Of a stretch of DNA of 64,000 bases, positions 45,306 through 58,389 are shown one piece after another. Each line of letters opens with the position of its first letter. Within the stretch, counting starts at the first letter, position 1. The position numbers and the translations under genes are program-made. The DNA comes from Acidobacteriota bacterium (GTDB lineage Bacteria; Acidobacteriota; Vicinamibacteria; Vicinamibacterales; UBA2999). The stretch covers positions 23,830 to 87,829 of the forward strand of contig CANKJK010000014.1 of the NCBI GenBank assembly GCA_947482665.1. The letters run 5' to 3'. The notes below the pieces were generated by a model that saw nothing but the letters and a program-made list of their open reading frames with translations, ran no database searches and was not told where the DNA came from.

Positions 45306-46017
45306 TGTCGTCGCGGCGCTGGCCGTGGTGGCCTGCGGTGGCGCCACGCGTGAGATCTCCATCGAAACCCCTATCAAGCCGAAGCTGGATGTATCGATGT
45401 TCCAGCGCGTCCTGGTCGCCGGGTTTCTTGCCGGCGGCACCGACGAAGTGGATGGCAATGCCGAGACCATCCGCCTCCTCAGGAGTCAGCTCCGGAACAA
45501 GTCGGACCTGCGGGTCATCGATGCGGACGCCTTGCCCCTCATGGAAGAGTCGGGGCTGAAGGCGACCGGCCCAGAGAAGGCCGTCATCAAGGACGAAAAG
45601 GATCTGGAATCACGGGAGCACCTGTTCGCAAACGCAGACTACTGGAAGCGCATCGGCGAGGAGTATCAACACCCGCTGATCGTCACGGGCACGGTGATGT
45701 TCACTCCCCACCAGCGGTCGGGGTATGTCCAGCGCGAGGAGGAGGTCTACGACTCCTTCGGCCGGCGCCGCGTGGTCCCCATCCGGTCGTTCCAGGAACG
45801 CAAAGGCTACATCCTGAAGCCCAAGTTCATCTTCATCGATGGCCGGACAGGCACCACCCTGTATTCGGAAACCTTCCGGGAAGAGGTGCTCTACAACGCC
45901 AACCAGAGCACACCGGCCCTCTCGAGCTACTTTGAGCTGATGGAGCGGCTGGTTCCCTCCTTCCTGAACACCCTGAGCAGCCAGAAGATCAAGGGATCCA
46001 GGGTCCTGTTGCAGTAG
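45280..46017 (+). CDS. Lipoprotein of unknown function, coupled to the TPR gene
   Basis: About 245 residues starting at GTG 45280. AAGGAGG lies nine bases upstream, a strong site that decides this start, and the gene overlaps the TPR gene by 26 bases. The signal peptide ends in VVAC. The body (MFQRVLVAGFLAG, LRVIDADALPLMEE, HPLIVTGTVMF, KGYILKPKFIFIDGRTGTTLYSETFREEVLY) resembles periplasmic lipoproteins with a CsgG/TolB-N-like alpha-beta fold that bind at the outer membrane. That fold call is a guess from strand-helix pattern. The rplU promoter overlaps its 3' end. Confidence 0.78.
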   Translation: MRQALLASSVVAALAVVACGGATREISIETPIKPKLDVSMFQRVLVAGFLAGGTDEVDGNAETIRLLRSQLRNKSDLRVIDADALPLMEESGLKATGPEKAVIKDEKDLESREHLFANADYWKRIGEEYQHPLIVTGTVMFTPHQRSGYVQREEEVYDSFGRRRVVPIRSFQERKGYILKPKFIFIDGRTGTTLYSETFREEVLYNANQSTPALSSYFELMERLVPSFLNTLSSQKIKGSRVLLQ

Positions 46018-46038
46018 CGTCAAGGGTTCCACTACAAT
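46009..46038 (+). promoter_or_regulatory. Candidate sigma-70 type promoter of rplU-rpmA
   Basis: TTGCAG (46009-46014) and TACAAT (46033-46038, five of six matches) are 18 bases apart. The -35 element overlaps the last codons of the lipoprotein gene. Transcription would start about 70 bases before rplU, leaving a GC-rich leader. Confidence 0.5.
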
Positions 46039-46114
46039 CATTTCTTTGTCCGGGTCAGCAGGAGCCATCCAGGGGGTGGCGTGCGGGCGCCCGGGACCAG
46101 CAAGGGAGATTCAC

Positions 46115-46429
46115 GTGTTTGCCATCATTCAGGCGCGGGGCCGGCAGCTGCGGGTATCCCCGGGCGCAGTCGTCGAAGTCGACGGCACACCGGGTGAAGT
46201 CGGGTCGGCTCTGACCTTCGATCAGGTCCTCCTTGTGTCGCGGGACGCTGGAGACATCGTGGCCGGTGCACCGTTTGTTGCCAACGCCAAGGTTCTGGGC
46301 GTAGTCGACGGCGAGGCCCGCGGCCCCAAGCTCCGGGTCTTCAAGAAGAAGCGCCGGAAGGGCTTTCGTAAGACCCGCGGGCACCGGAGTGTCTTCACCC
46401 GCGTCCGTATCACTGAAATTCAGGCCTGA
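46115..46429 (+). CDS. rplU: 50S ribosomal protein L21
   Basis: A 104-residue ribosomal protein that binds 23S rRNA. It starts FAIIQARGRQLRVSPGAVVEVD and ends with KKKRRKGFRKTRGHRSVFTRVRITEI, the conserved RNA-binding tail of the family. Start is GTG 46115, with AAGGGAG ten bases before; the frame extends upstream but with no conserved sequence. rpmA follows 15 bases later, the near-universal pair. Confidence 0.96.
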   Translation: MFAIIQARGRQLRVSPGAVVEVDGTPGEVGSALTFDQVLLVSRDAGDIVAGAPFVANAKVLGVVDGEARGPKLRVFKKKRRKGFRKTRGHRSVFTRVRITEIQA

Positions 46430-46444
46430 GGTAGGTTCGACGTC

Positions 46445-46702
46445 ATGGCTCACAAAAAAGGGCAAGGCAGCTCACGAAACGGGCGCGACAGCAATTCCCA
46501 GCGCCTGGGCGTCAAGCGGCACGATGGCAATCTGGTTCCCGGCGGCGCGATCCTGATCCGCCAGCGCGGTCGCCGCTTCAGCCCCGGTCTGAACGTGGGA
46601 CTGGGTAAGGACGACACGTTGTTTGCGAAGGTCACGGGCACGGTCCGCTTCGAAGACCACGGCGCGCGCGGCCGGAAGATCAGCGTCATCCCCGCCGAGT
46701 AG
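46445..46702 (+). CDS. rpmA: 50S ribosomal protein L27
   Basis: An 85-residue protein whose N-terminal tail reaches the peptidyl-transferase centre. [23 protein letters not shown] at the start is diagnostic, and no N-terminal propeptide (as in Firmicutes) is present. GILIRQRG-like [15 protein letters not shown] and a closing [17 protein letters not shown] complete it. GAGGTAGG precedes the ATG. Confidence 0.97.
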   Translation: MAHKKGQGSSRNGRDSNSQRLGVKRHDGNLVPGGAILIRQRGRRFSPGLNVGLGKDDTLFAKVTGTVRFEDHGARGRKISVIPAE

Positions 46703-46707
46703 TTTCT

Positions 46708-48486
<1,779 letters not shown>

Positions 48487-48490
<4 letters not shown>

Positions 48491-48867
48491 CGAACACCGA
48501 TACCGCTCCGGCCACTTCTCCTCGACTGACGAAAGCCCTTCGGGCCGCGATCTCGGCAGCGCAGGGCCGCCAGGCCCAGGAGATCGTCGTCCTCGACCTG
48601 AAGAAGGTTGGAGGATTCACGGATTACTTCCTGATATGCACGGGCCAGAACAGCAAGCAGATCGGAGCCATCGCCGACGCCATCGAAGCCGTCGTCAAGG
48701 AGAAGACAGACGATCGGCCCACGATCATCGAGGGCCGGGACCGCACGGAGTGGGTCCTGCTCGACTACTTCACCTTTGTCGTCCACGTCTTCAGTCGGGA
48801 GGCCAGGGCCTTCTATGATCTGGACCGGCTCTGGGGCAACGCCAAGCGGCACGAATTCGACTCCTGA
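48487..48867 (+). CDS. rsfS: Ribosome silencing factor RsfS
   Basis: A 126-residue protein that binds L14 and blocks joining of ribosomal subunits when nutrients are short. EIVVLDLKKVGGFTDYFLICTG, DDRPTIIEGRDRTEWVLLDY and VVHVFSREARAFYDLDRLWG in sequence are characteristic of the Iojap/DUF143 family. It overlaps nadD by four bases (ATGA). The 5' extension of the frame lies in nadD. Confidence 0.95.
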
Positions 48868-48922
48868 GCGGCCAGGGGGCCTGGTCGGTCTCCTCCGCGC
48901 CTCGCACCACCTGGCCAGAAGC

Positions 48923-49657
48923 GTGGGATACACGCTGCTGGCTCCTGAGTGCCTCGTCTGCGAGACCCCTCTCACCGAAGCTGCCGACGGACCGGTCTGC
49001 TCCAGTTGCTGGAGTCGCCTGCAGCTGGGCCAGACGCCACAGTGCGCCGTCTGCGGTGCCCCCGTGGCCCCAACGCCCCCATCGGAACGCCCCGCACGGT
49101 GCGGACGATGCCTGGACGCACGAACCCCAATAGCCCGGCTGCATGCCTGCGGCGCCTACGACGGCGTCCTGCGGAGCCTGATTCACGAACTGAAGTACGG
49201 CCGCCACGTGTCTCTGGCGCCACGCCTGGGCGCACTGGCACGAACAACGGGATATGAGGTGCTGAACGGAGCAGACGGCCTGGTGCCGGTCCCACTGCAT
49301 CCCGTCCGCCGACTGTTCCGAGGCTTCAATCAGGCCAGCCTCATCGCACAGCACCTCGACATGCCGGTCATCCTGGCCCTGCGGCGAACGAGGTGGACAG
49401 CCTCACAGACGCGCCTTTCCGCAGCGGGGCGTCAGCGCAACATGCGGCAGGCGTTCCGTGTGAGGTGGCGCGTGCGTCGCCATGGGGCCACAGGCGTACG
49501 TGGCCGCATTCTCGTACTTGTTGATGACGTCCGGACCACAGGCGCCACGCTGGAGGCATGCGCCAGCGCCCTGCTGGAGGCGGGGGCCGCTGAAGTCAGA
49601 GCGCTGGTGGTGGCTCGAGCAGAGCCGCTACCGCGGCGCGTACCTGCGCCGCGATGA
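48923..49657 (+). CDS. ComF-family phosphoribosyltransferase-like protein
   Basis: About 244 residues. An N-terminal zinc-finger-like part has four CxxC pairs (CLVCETPL, CSSCW, CAVCG, CGRCLD). The phosphoribosyltransferase domain has LIHELKYGRH, LVPVPLHPVRRLFRGFNQASLIA, RQRNMRQAF and the PRPP loop ILVLVDDVRTTGATL. ComF takes part in DNA uptake in competent bacteria, but homologues are widespread. Start is uncertain: GTG 48923 is the first ordinary start before the zinc part; a CTG at 48881 behind AGGGGG is possible. Its 3' end overlaps the convergent tmk gene by 62 bases. Confidence 0.85.
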   Translation: MGYTLLAPECLVCETPLTEAADGPVCSSCWSRLQLGQTPQCAVCGAPVAPTPPSERPARCGRCLDARTPIARLHACGAYDGVLRSLIHELKYGRHVSLAPRLGALARTTGYEVLNGADGLVPVPLHPVRRLFRGFNQASLIAQHLDMPVILALRRTRWTASQTRLSAAGRQRNMRQAFRVRWRVRRHGATGVRGRILVLVDDVRTTGATLEACASALLEAGAAEVRALVVARAEPLPRRVPAPR

Positions 49658-50210
49658 TGGCCCGATCACCTGCGCCGTCGAGCACGGTCCAGCCCGCCGC
49701 GCTCTGTCGAAGGTAACTCTGGCGGACGCGCCCAAGCAGCGCCAGGTCGCGCTCGTATTTATCGCGGTCGGAGATCTTCCGTGCGGCCGCGCGTTCCGGG
49801 GCGATATCGAGAAGCACCGTCAGGTCTGGCGCCGGCAGGAACTGCTGAATCGACATGAGCCAGTCCGGGTCCAGCCCCTGCGCCTCGCCATAGGCGACGC
49901 TGGACGCGCGGTACCGATCGCAGACAAAGACCGTCCCTGCGGCGAGGCCCGCCTCGATCTCGGCCCGCCGCTCGTGCCGATTCGCCACGTAGAGCAGTTG
50001 CATCACATCCGGCCCATAGTCGCGCTCGCCTCTGAGAGCACGCGCGATTTCATCGCCGATCGTGGTGCTGTAGTCGGGAAACGAGAGCAGGCGCACTGAA
50101 AGACCGGCCGCGGTCAGGTGATCCCGCAGAAACTCCGACTGCGTCTGCTTGCCGCTTTGATCCAGCCCTTCGAACACGAAGAGCCGTCCGCGGCGGGACT
50201 CTGCGTGCAT
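49596..50210 (-). CDS. tmk: Thymidylate kinase
   Basis: A 204-residue P-loop kinase that phosphorylates dTMP to dTDP. The P-loop is FEGLDQSGKQTQ (13-24), where Gln follows the Lys in place of the usual Thr/Ser. The DRY motif CDRYRASSVAYGEAQGLD and the lid-like RKISDRDKYERD follow. It starts at ATG 50210 with GAGGACG ahead, five bases after lysA. The C-terminus lies across the comF end on the other strand. Confidence 0.92.
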   Translation of the reverse strand: MHAESRRGRLFVFEGLDQSGKQTQSEFLRDHLTAAGLSVRLLSFPDYSTTIGDEIARALRGERDYGPDVMQLLYVANRHERRAEIEAGLAAGTVFVCDRYRASSVAYGEAQGLDPDWLMSIQQFLPAPDLTVLLDIAPERAAARKISDRDKYERDLALLGRVRQSYLRQSAAGWTVLDGAGDRAIIAAQVRAAVAALLEPPPAL

Positions 50211-50215
50211 CGTCC

Positions 50216-51502
50216 TCAGACCTCGAGGGCCAGGATATCGTCGAGGGTCTGCCTGCGGCGGATGATGGCCCAGCCTCCCGCATCGACCAGCACTTCCGGG
50301 CACAGCAGGCGGCGATTGTAGTTGGACGCCATCACGGCTCCGTAGGCACCGGCATCGAGGATGGCCAGCCGGTCCCCCACGCGCAGCGGCGGTAGCGCAC
50401 GGTCACGCCCGAAGACGTCACTGCTTTCGCAGATGGGACCGACCACATCCCACGTCTCGTCGGCCGTACCCGGCTCAACTGCGGCCACAGGCACGATCCG
50501 GTGGAAGGCGCCGTACATCGCCGGCCGGATCAGCTCGGTCATGCCCGCGTCGAGCACAGCGAATCGACGTCCGCCCGGAAACGTCTTGATGTCCACGACG
50601 GTCGCGACCAGCACCCCTGCGGCCGCCACCAGAGAACGCCCGGGCTCGAGCACGACTGGGAGGCCGCACCTCCGTAGTGCCGGCAACACGGCCTCTGCGT
50701 AGTCAGCCTCGCTGAGCACGGGCTGCCCGTCGTAGGAAACTCCGAGTCCCCCTCCAAGATCGACATGCTCGAGCGGGACTCCGTCGGCTTTCAGGGCAAT
50801 GGCCAGGTCGGACAAGGCCGTCGCCGCGCGCACCATCGGCTCGACCGACGTGATCTGCGACCCGATGTGGATATGGACACCCACCATCTGCAGCTCGGGC
50901 GTGCCCAACCGCTCGCGGTACAACTGCGGTGCATCCTCGATGGGCACGCCGAACTTGTTGACCTTCATCCCGGTCGAGATCTTGGGATGGCTTTTCGCGT
51001 CGATATCGGGGTTGACGCGCAACGCTACCTTGGCCGCCTTGCCAAGGGCCCGCGCCACCTCAGCGATGCGATCAAGTTCGCCTGGCGACTCCGCGTTGAT
51101 GGCGGCCACTCCCCGGCCGACCGCATAGGCCAGTTCCTCGCGGGTCTTCCCGACACCGGTAAACACCAGTTGCTCAGGGGTAAATCCGGCGCGTTCGGCC
51201 ACCTGCAGTTCGCCCACCGAATTCGCATCCGCGCAACTGCCCAACTCGCGAAGCAGGCGAAGCAGGGCGAGCGTGGAATTCGACTTCAGCGCAAAGTGGA
51301 TTCGGTGCGGGTAGCCGGCAAAGGCCGTATCAAGGCGCTGGTACGCCTGGCGAATGGCCCCAGCCGCGTAGACATACACGGGAGTGCCGACCGCGTCGGC
51401 AATGCCGGCAATCGGAACGCCGTCGCAGGTCAGGCCGGAGGACGTCTGAAGAAAGGATTCGGGCACCGATTCTGGAAGGAGCGTGGAATCGAATATTATC
51501 AT
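50216..51502 (-). CDS. lysA: Diaminopimelate decarboxylase
   Basis: About 428 residues; a PLP enzyme converting meso-diaminopimelate to lysine. PLP-binding Lys73 is in IHFALKSNSTLALLRLL; HIHIGSQI, DLGGGLGVSYDG (GGG phosphate loop), EPGRSLVAAAGVL and PICESSDVFGRDR (catalytic Cys and substrate loop) follow in family order, and DAGAYGAVMASNYNRR near the end. ATG 51502 is chosen; frames upstream lie across the divergent sigma gene start. It precedes tmk and diverges from the ECF sigma gene with only 34 bases between starts. Confidence 0.95.
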   Translation of the reverse strand: MIIFDSTLLPESVPESFLQTSSGLTCDGVPIAGIADAVGTPVYVYAAGAIRQAYQRLDTAFAGYPHRIHFALKSNSTLALLRLLRELGSCADANSVGELQVAERAGFTPEQLVFTGVGKTREELAYAVGRGVAAINAESPGELDRIAEVARALGKAAKVALRVNPDIDAKSHPKISTGMKVNKFGVPIEDAPQLYRERLGTPELQMVGVHIHIGSQITSVEPMVRAATALSDLAIALKADGVPLEHVDLGGGLGVSYDGQPVLSEADYAEAVLPALRRCGLPVVLEPGRSLVAAAGVLVATVVDIKTFPGGRRFAVLDAGMTELIRPAMYGAFHRIVPVAAVEPGTADETWDVVGPICESSDVFGRDRALPPLRVGDRLAILDAGAYGAVMASNYNRRLLCPEVLVDAGGWAIIRRRQTLDDILALEV

Positions 51503-51536
51503 GCGGCATTCGACATAACCCGGCAGACCCGCCCAC

Positions 51537-52175
51537 GTGACGCCCCCCGAAATGCCAGGTATCGCTGCCGACCTCACGGCGCTGATTCAACAGTGCCTGA
51601 ATGGCGACGAAGCTGCGTGGCAGACGATCGTCCGCACCCACCGCCGTAAGGTCTTCAACATTGCCTATAAGTTCGTCGGCAACGTCGACGAGGCAGAAGA
51701 CCTGTCGCAGGAGGTGTTCATCAAGGTCTTCCGGTCCCTGGGTACGTTCGACCGTCGCGCCAATTTCCAGACCTGGCTCTACAGCGTCACCCGCAACCTG
51801 TGCATCGATCACTATCGCGCCCTGCGCAAGGAGCGGGAGGCCATGAACCGGGACCTGGACATTGACGTCCTCGCCCCGGCGTCACACGACCGCAATCCTC
51901 ACCAATTGCTCGAGTCCCAGGACCAGGCCGCGCTGCTGCGCCGGGCCCTCGACCGCTTGCCCGAGGCCATGCGCACGGCGGTCGTCCTCAGAGATCTTCA
52001 GGAACTGAGCTACGAGGACATCGCCAGAACCCTCGACTTACCGGACGGCACGGTCAAGTCGCGCATCAGCCGAGGGCGCGCTGAGCTGGCCCGCCAAATC
52101 CAGGCCGTTCGCACCGAGGACGCGGCCCGCCTGCGCCCGTTGACCGTTTCCCACGAGACAGGAGCCAAGAAATGA
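51537..52175 (+). CDS. ECF-type RNA polymerase sigma factor with STAS partner gene
   Basis: About 212 residues. Region 2 shows IVRTHRRKVFNIAYKFVGNVDEAEDLSQEVFIKVFRSLGTFDRRANFQTWLYSVTRNLCIDHYR in blocks; region 4 has LPEAMRTAVVLRDLQELSYEDIARTLDLPDGTVKSRISRGRAEL. A region-3 linker rich in charge lies between. Start GTG 51537 or ATG 51552. The next gene is not a zinc-finger anti-sigma factor but a STAS protein, overlapping by ATGA. How the factor is silenced is therefore not visible here. The divergent lysA start is very close, so the promoters overlap. Confidence 0.92.
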   Translation: MTPPEMPGIAADLTALIQQCLNGDEAAWQTIVRTHRRKVFNIAYKFVGNVDEAEDLSQEVFIKVFRSLGTFDRRANFQTWLYSVTRNLCIDHYRALRKEREAMNRDLDIDVLAPASHDRNPHQLLESQDQAALLRRALDRLPEAMRTAVVLRDLQELSYEDIARTLDLPDGTVKSRISRGRAELARQIQAVRTEDAARLRPLTVSHETGAKK

Positions 52176-52519
52176 ACATCTCATCTGACCGCGTCGGCGA
52201 CATTGGCATCGTCCGCCTGTCCGAACCCAGGCTGATGTACCCGCTGCTCTCTGACTTCACGCAGGTGGTTTCCGCACTCCTCACGGGCGGGCCGGCAAAG
52301 GTCCTGGTCGACCTGAGTTCCGTCAGCTACGTGGACAGCGCAACCATCGGCTGCCTCATGGATCTGTATCGGCAGGCCAGCACGGCCGGAGGCACCCTGG
52401 CACTCTCCAGTGTCCAGAAGCGAGTGGAAACCATGCTGACGATGACGGGGGCCCACAACTTCCTGAAGCTGTATGCGACGGAGGCTGACGCCCTTCGAGC
52501 GATGGGAGGCGCGGCATGA
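52172..52519 (+). CDS. STAS-domain protein (anti-sigma-factor antagonist type)
   Basis: A 115-residue single STAS domain of the SpoIIAA/RsbV type. KVLVDLSSVSYVDSATIGCLMDLYRQA (43-69) holds the switch loop with Ser56, the site that anti-sigma kinases phosphorylate in this family. Such proteins free a sigma factor by binding its kinase-type anti-sigma partner. No RsbW-like kinase is encoded nearby. The gene overlaps both neighbours by four bases (ATGA), so it is co-translated with the ECF sigma factor and the small protein. A role in regulating that sigma factor is inferred from position. Confidence 0.9.
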   Translation: MNISSDRVGDIGIVRLSEPRLMYPLLSDFTQVVSALLTGGPAKVLVDLSSVSYVDSATIGCLMDLYRQASTAGGTLALSSVQKRVETMLTMTGAHNFLKLYATEADALRAMGGAA

Positions 52520-52788
52520 GCGTCATCTCGACAACCAAAGGCGGGGCCGTAACACTGGACGGCGATCTGCTCGCGGTCCTGGAGGCGCTCTATCAGGATG
52601 TCGTGGCACGCAGCGAACTGACCCACACCTACGAAGACATGGTGCGGGAGATCGAACATCTGGTCTCGCAGATGACCGATGCCGAGCGGAAGGCGTACCT
52701 GGTGGAAAGCCTCTTTCTCAACTCCGTGCGCTACGAAAATGAAAAGCTCGCGGCGCTGATGCGACGCCTTGGATCTGCTGACGCATAA
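52516..52788 (+). CDS. Small helical protein of unknown function in the ECF-STAS operon
   Basis: A 90-residue acidic protein without signal peptide or Cys. After a short N-terminal strand (GGAVTLDGDLLAVLEALYQDVV) it is predicted by eye to be helical throughout, with regular hydrophobic spacing in EDMVREIEHLVSQMTDAERKAYLVESLF and NSVRYENEKLAALMRRLG. No family is recognised. Overlap with the STAS gene suggests a stoichiometric partner, perhaps the missing sigma-binding component. Its stop codon lies in the A run that is the U tract of the opposite lpxC terminator. Confidence 0.75.
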   Translation: MSVISTTKGGAVTLDGDLLAVLEALYQDVVARSELTHTYEDMVREIEHLVSQMTDAERKAYLVESLFLNSVRYENEKLAALMRRLGSADA

Positions 52789-52813
52789 AAAAAGGGCTGC
52801 CTTCCGGCAGCCC
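52787..52813 (-). terminator. Intrinsic terminator of lpxC
   Basis: On the minus strand GGGCTGCC-GGAA-GGCAGCCC (52813-52794) is followed by seven U residues (52793-52787). It is a canonical Rho-independent terminator 24 bases after the lpxC stop. On the plus strand the same hairpin follows the small-protein gene but lacks a U tract. Confidence 0.85.
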
Positions 52814-52836
52814 AAGGGAGGGAGAATACGTCGGCG

Positions 52837-53754
52837 CTAGGCCAGGGCCGGGCGCGAATCCTTCACCGGCAGCACGACCGGGGCATCCACGGCCTCGGCA
52901 TCGATCGGAGGCTCCACCAACTCCCACGCATCAGGTTCCGCGAGAATCTGAGCGGCGAACGCGGTGTGGAGGGCATGACCGCCTCGATGGGCGACAACGT
53001 GCCCGATGATCTGGTAACCCGTCAGCGCCAGATCACCAATCACGTCGAGGATCTTGTGCCGCACGAACTCATCGTCAAACCGCAGCGCATTGTTCAAGAC
53101 GCCTGTATCGCCAATCACAATCGCATTTTCCAGCGAGCCGCCCAACGCGAGCCCTCGCTGCCGGAGCATTTCAACTTCCTTCAGGAACCCGAAAGTACGC
53201 GCCGGCGCAATCTCCTCGACGAAGGACTCTTCGGTGATACGAATCGTCCTCGACTGCTGACGCAGCATCGGGTGATCAAACGCAATGCTGTAGGTCACCT
53301 TGAAGTGATCCGATGGATAGACCGCGATCCGCTTGTCACCGCTGACCAGCGTCATGGGACGCAGCACCTTCAGGTATTTTTTCGGGGCTGCCAGCCGCTT
53401 CACGCCCGCTTCGTGAATCAGATAGATGAACGGCGCCGCGCTGCCGTCCATGATCGGCACTTCCGGAGTGTTCAACTCAATCAGGACATTGTCGACACCA
53501 AGGCTCACGAGTGCCGAGAGCAGATGCTCCACGGTATCGACGGTGCCTGTGTCCCGGGCCAATCCCGTCGCGTAGTGCATCCCCGCCAGGTGCTCAACAG
53601 TCGCGGGAATCTCCACTCCACCCAGGTCAGTTCGACGGAATCGAATGCCGAAGTTGGCCGGCGCCGGCTTGAGCGACAGTGTGACCTTGTTGCCCGAATG
53701 CAGGCCGATTCCTGTACAGGAAATGGGGCGGCGGAGGGTGCGCTGTGCGTGCAT
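52837..53754 (-). CDS. lpxC: UDP-3-O-acyl-N-acetylglucosamine deacetylase LpxC
   Basis: A 305-residue zinc enzyme, the committed step of lipid A synthesis, so it shows that the organism makes LPS or a similar lipid. QRTLRRPISCTGIGLHSG opens the protein; zinc ligand His77 is in TVEHLLSAL, and HKILDVIGDLAL supplies the second His and Asp; the catalytic HRGGHALH region follows. The length is normal. It stands alone, with a promoter candidate upstream and a strong terminator downstream. Confidence 0.96.
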   Translation of the reverse strand: MHAQRTLRRPISCTGIGLHSGNKVTLSLKPAPANFGIRFRRTDLGGVEIPATVEHLAGMHYATGLARDTGTVDTVEHLLSALVSLGVDNVLIELNTPEVPIMDGSAAPFIYLIHEAGVKRLAAPKKYLKVLRPMTLVSGDKRIAVYPSDHFKVTYSIAFDHPMLRQQSRTIRITEESFVEEIAPARTFGFLKEVEMLRQRGLALGGSLENAIVIGDTGVLNNALRFDDEFVRHKILDVIGDLALTGYQIIGHVVAHRGGHALHTAFAAQILAEPDAWELVEPPIDAEAVDAPVVLPVKDSRPALA

Positions 53755-53838
53755 CGGACCTTTGGACTCAGTTTACTTATCAGCAAAGCTGATGCCGCGA
53801 ACACCGCAGCCTGAAATCACCTGTTAAGTCGCTGTTAC

Positions 53839-53868
53839 ACAATACCTTACGAGGCATGCATCTCTCAA
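53839..53868 (-). promoter_or_regulatory. Candidate sigma-70 type promoter of lpxC
   Basis: TTGAGA (53868-53863) and TATTGT (53844-53839) on the minus strand are separated by 18 bases. The gap 53755-53940 is notably richer in A+T than the genes around it. The -10 match is moderate. Confidence 0.35.
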
Positions 53869-53940
53869 GGACAAGTCCGACTGTGTCTCATTGACCACGG
53901 CATATGCGATCAACTTCGTGGCTTTACGGCCACGATTAAG

Positions 53941-56844
<2,904 letters not shown>

Positions 56845-56890
56845 CGTCCCTGTCTGCTTCCGCCACGCACGCCGGAAGAGGGGGATCGTA

Positions 56891-58378
56891 TCACCCAGTG
56901 GCGGTGGATCGGAGGCGGCTGTGCCGCCGGCCGTAGACGAGGTAGAGGAACAGGCCAATCAGGAGCCAGCCGCCAAATCGGACCCATGCCTGCATTGGCA
57001 GACCCGCCATGATGAAGACACACGCCAGCGTGCCAAGGATGGCCACGGGCCAGACGAACGGTACACGGAACGGCCTGAAACGCTCCGGCTCGACCACCCG
57101 GAGGACGGGCACTCCGATACAGACAATCGCGAACGCGAACAGCGTCCCGATATTGGTGAGATCGTAGGTTTCCGCTGCATCCCCGACCAGAGAGGCAGCC
57201 GCCACCAGAATTCCCGTCAGTAAGGTGGTTGACGAGGGAATTCGCCGCGTCGGGTGTAACCGGGCCGCCCACGGGGGCAACAGTCCGTCCCGCGCCATGG
57301 AAAAGAAGATCCGTGGCTGCCCGTATTGGAAGACCAGCAGCACTGCCGACATCGATACCGCAGCACCCAGCGCCACAATCCAGCCCACCGTGTGAAAGCC
57401 CGCGGATTGGAGCGCGAAGGCCAGTGGGTCCGCCACTCCCAACGACTGGTACGGCACCATGCCCGTGAGGACCACGCCAACCAGAATGTAAATGAGCGTG
57501 CAGACCGCCAGCCCGACGAGGATGCCGATGGGAAGATTCCGGTTGGGATTGCGAGTCTCCTCAGCCGCCGTCGAGATCGCGTCAAAGCCGATGTAGGCGA
57601 AGAACACGATGGCGGCGCCCTGGTGAATGCCCTTGAAGCCGTTCGGCGCAAACGGCCGGTAGAACTCCGGGCGAAGATGCGTGATGCCAACGCCGATAAA
57701 CAGCGCGAGGGCCACCAGCTTCACGACGACCATGATGTTGTTGGCTCGGACACTCTCTTTGGCACCCAGCATCAACACCCAGGTGATGAGCAGGACGATG
57801 GCACTGGCCGGCACATTGACGAGGATGGGCACGCTACCAATGTGAGGGGCGTGCGCCAGCAGGCCATGCACCGCAGGGTCCGAACTGAGCAGCGCCGTCC
57901 GATAGCCGGTCGTCAGCCACGGGGGAAGAACGACACCGATGCCGCGCATCAGCGTGCCGAAGTAGTCGCCCCACGAGATCGCCACGGCCACGTTGCCCAC
58001 GGCGTACTCAAGGATGAGATCCCACCCGATGATCCAGGCAACGAGTTCTCCCAGCGTCGCGTAGGCATAGGCGTAGGCGCTCCCCGCCTGGGGAATCATC
58101 GAGGCCAGTTCCGCGTAGCAGAGCGCCGCCAGCGCACAGGCGCCGCCAAGGAGAAGGAACGAAAACACCAGGGCCGGTCCGGCGCCGAAACGGATCACGA
58201 CGCCGTCTGGGCCCACCTGGCCGGCCGCAGCCGTACCAATGGCGCCGAAGATGCCGGCGCCGATCACCGCTCCGATGGCGAGCATGATCAGATCCCCGGC
58301 GCCCAGCACGCGCTTGAGCGACTGTTCGGACTCGACGTCTGGTTCGGCGATGGACTTGCGGCGGAATGCCTGCAGCAT
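56891..58378 (-). CDS. APC-family amino acid permease (cationic amino acid transporter-like)
   Basis: A 495-residue membrane protein with about 12-14 helices. Features are [31 protein letters not shown] at the first helix, [18 protein letters not shown] (helix 3), [28 protein letters not shown] (helix 6-7 loop) and a long C-terminal set of four helices typical of the CAT branch. The N-terminal charged tail [15 protein letters not shown] fits this group. Substrates there include Lys, Arg and other amino acids; the exact one is not predictable. It lies between uvrA and the NHL gene on the same strand. Confidence 0.92.
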   Translation of the reverse strand: MLQAFRRKSIAEPDVESEQSLKRVLGAGDLIMLAIGAVIGAGIFGAIGTAAAGQVGPDGVVIRFGAGPALVFSFLLLGGACALAALCYAELASMIPQAGSAYAYAYATLGELVAWIIGWDLILEYAVGNVAVAISWGDYFGTLMRGIGVVLPPWLTTGYRTALLSSDPAVHGLLAHAPHIGSVPILVNVPASAIVLLITWVLMLGAKESVRANNIMVVVKLVALALFIGVGITHLRPEFYRPFAPNGFKGIHQGAAIVFFAYIGFDAISTAAEETRNPNRNLPIGILVGLAVCTLIYILVGVVLTGMVPYQSLGVADPLAFALQSAGFHTVGWIVALGAAVSMSAVLLVFQYGQPRIFFSMARDGLLPPWAARLHPTRRIPSSTTLLTGILVAAASLVGDAAETYDLTNIGTLFAFAIVCIGVPVLRVVEPERFRPFRVPFVWPVAILGTLACVFIMAGLPMQAWVRFGGWLLIGLFLYLVYGRRHSRLRSTATG

Positions 58379-58389
58379 GGCGAGTGATT

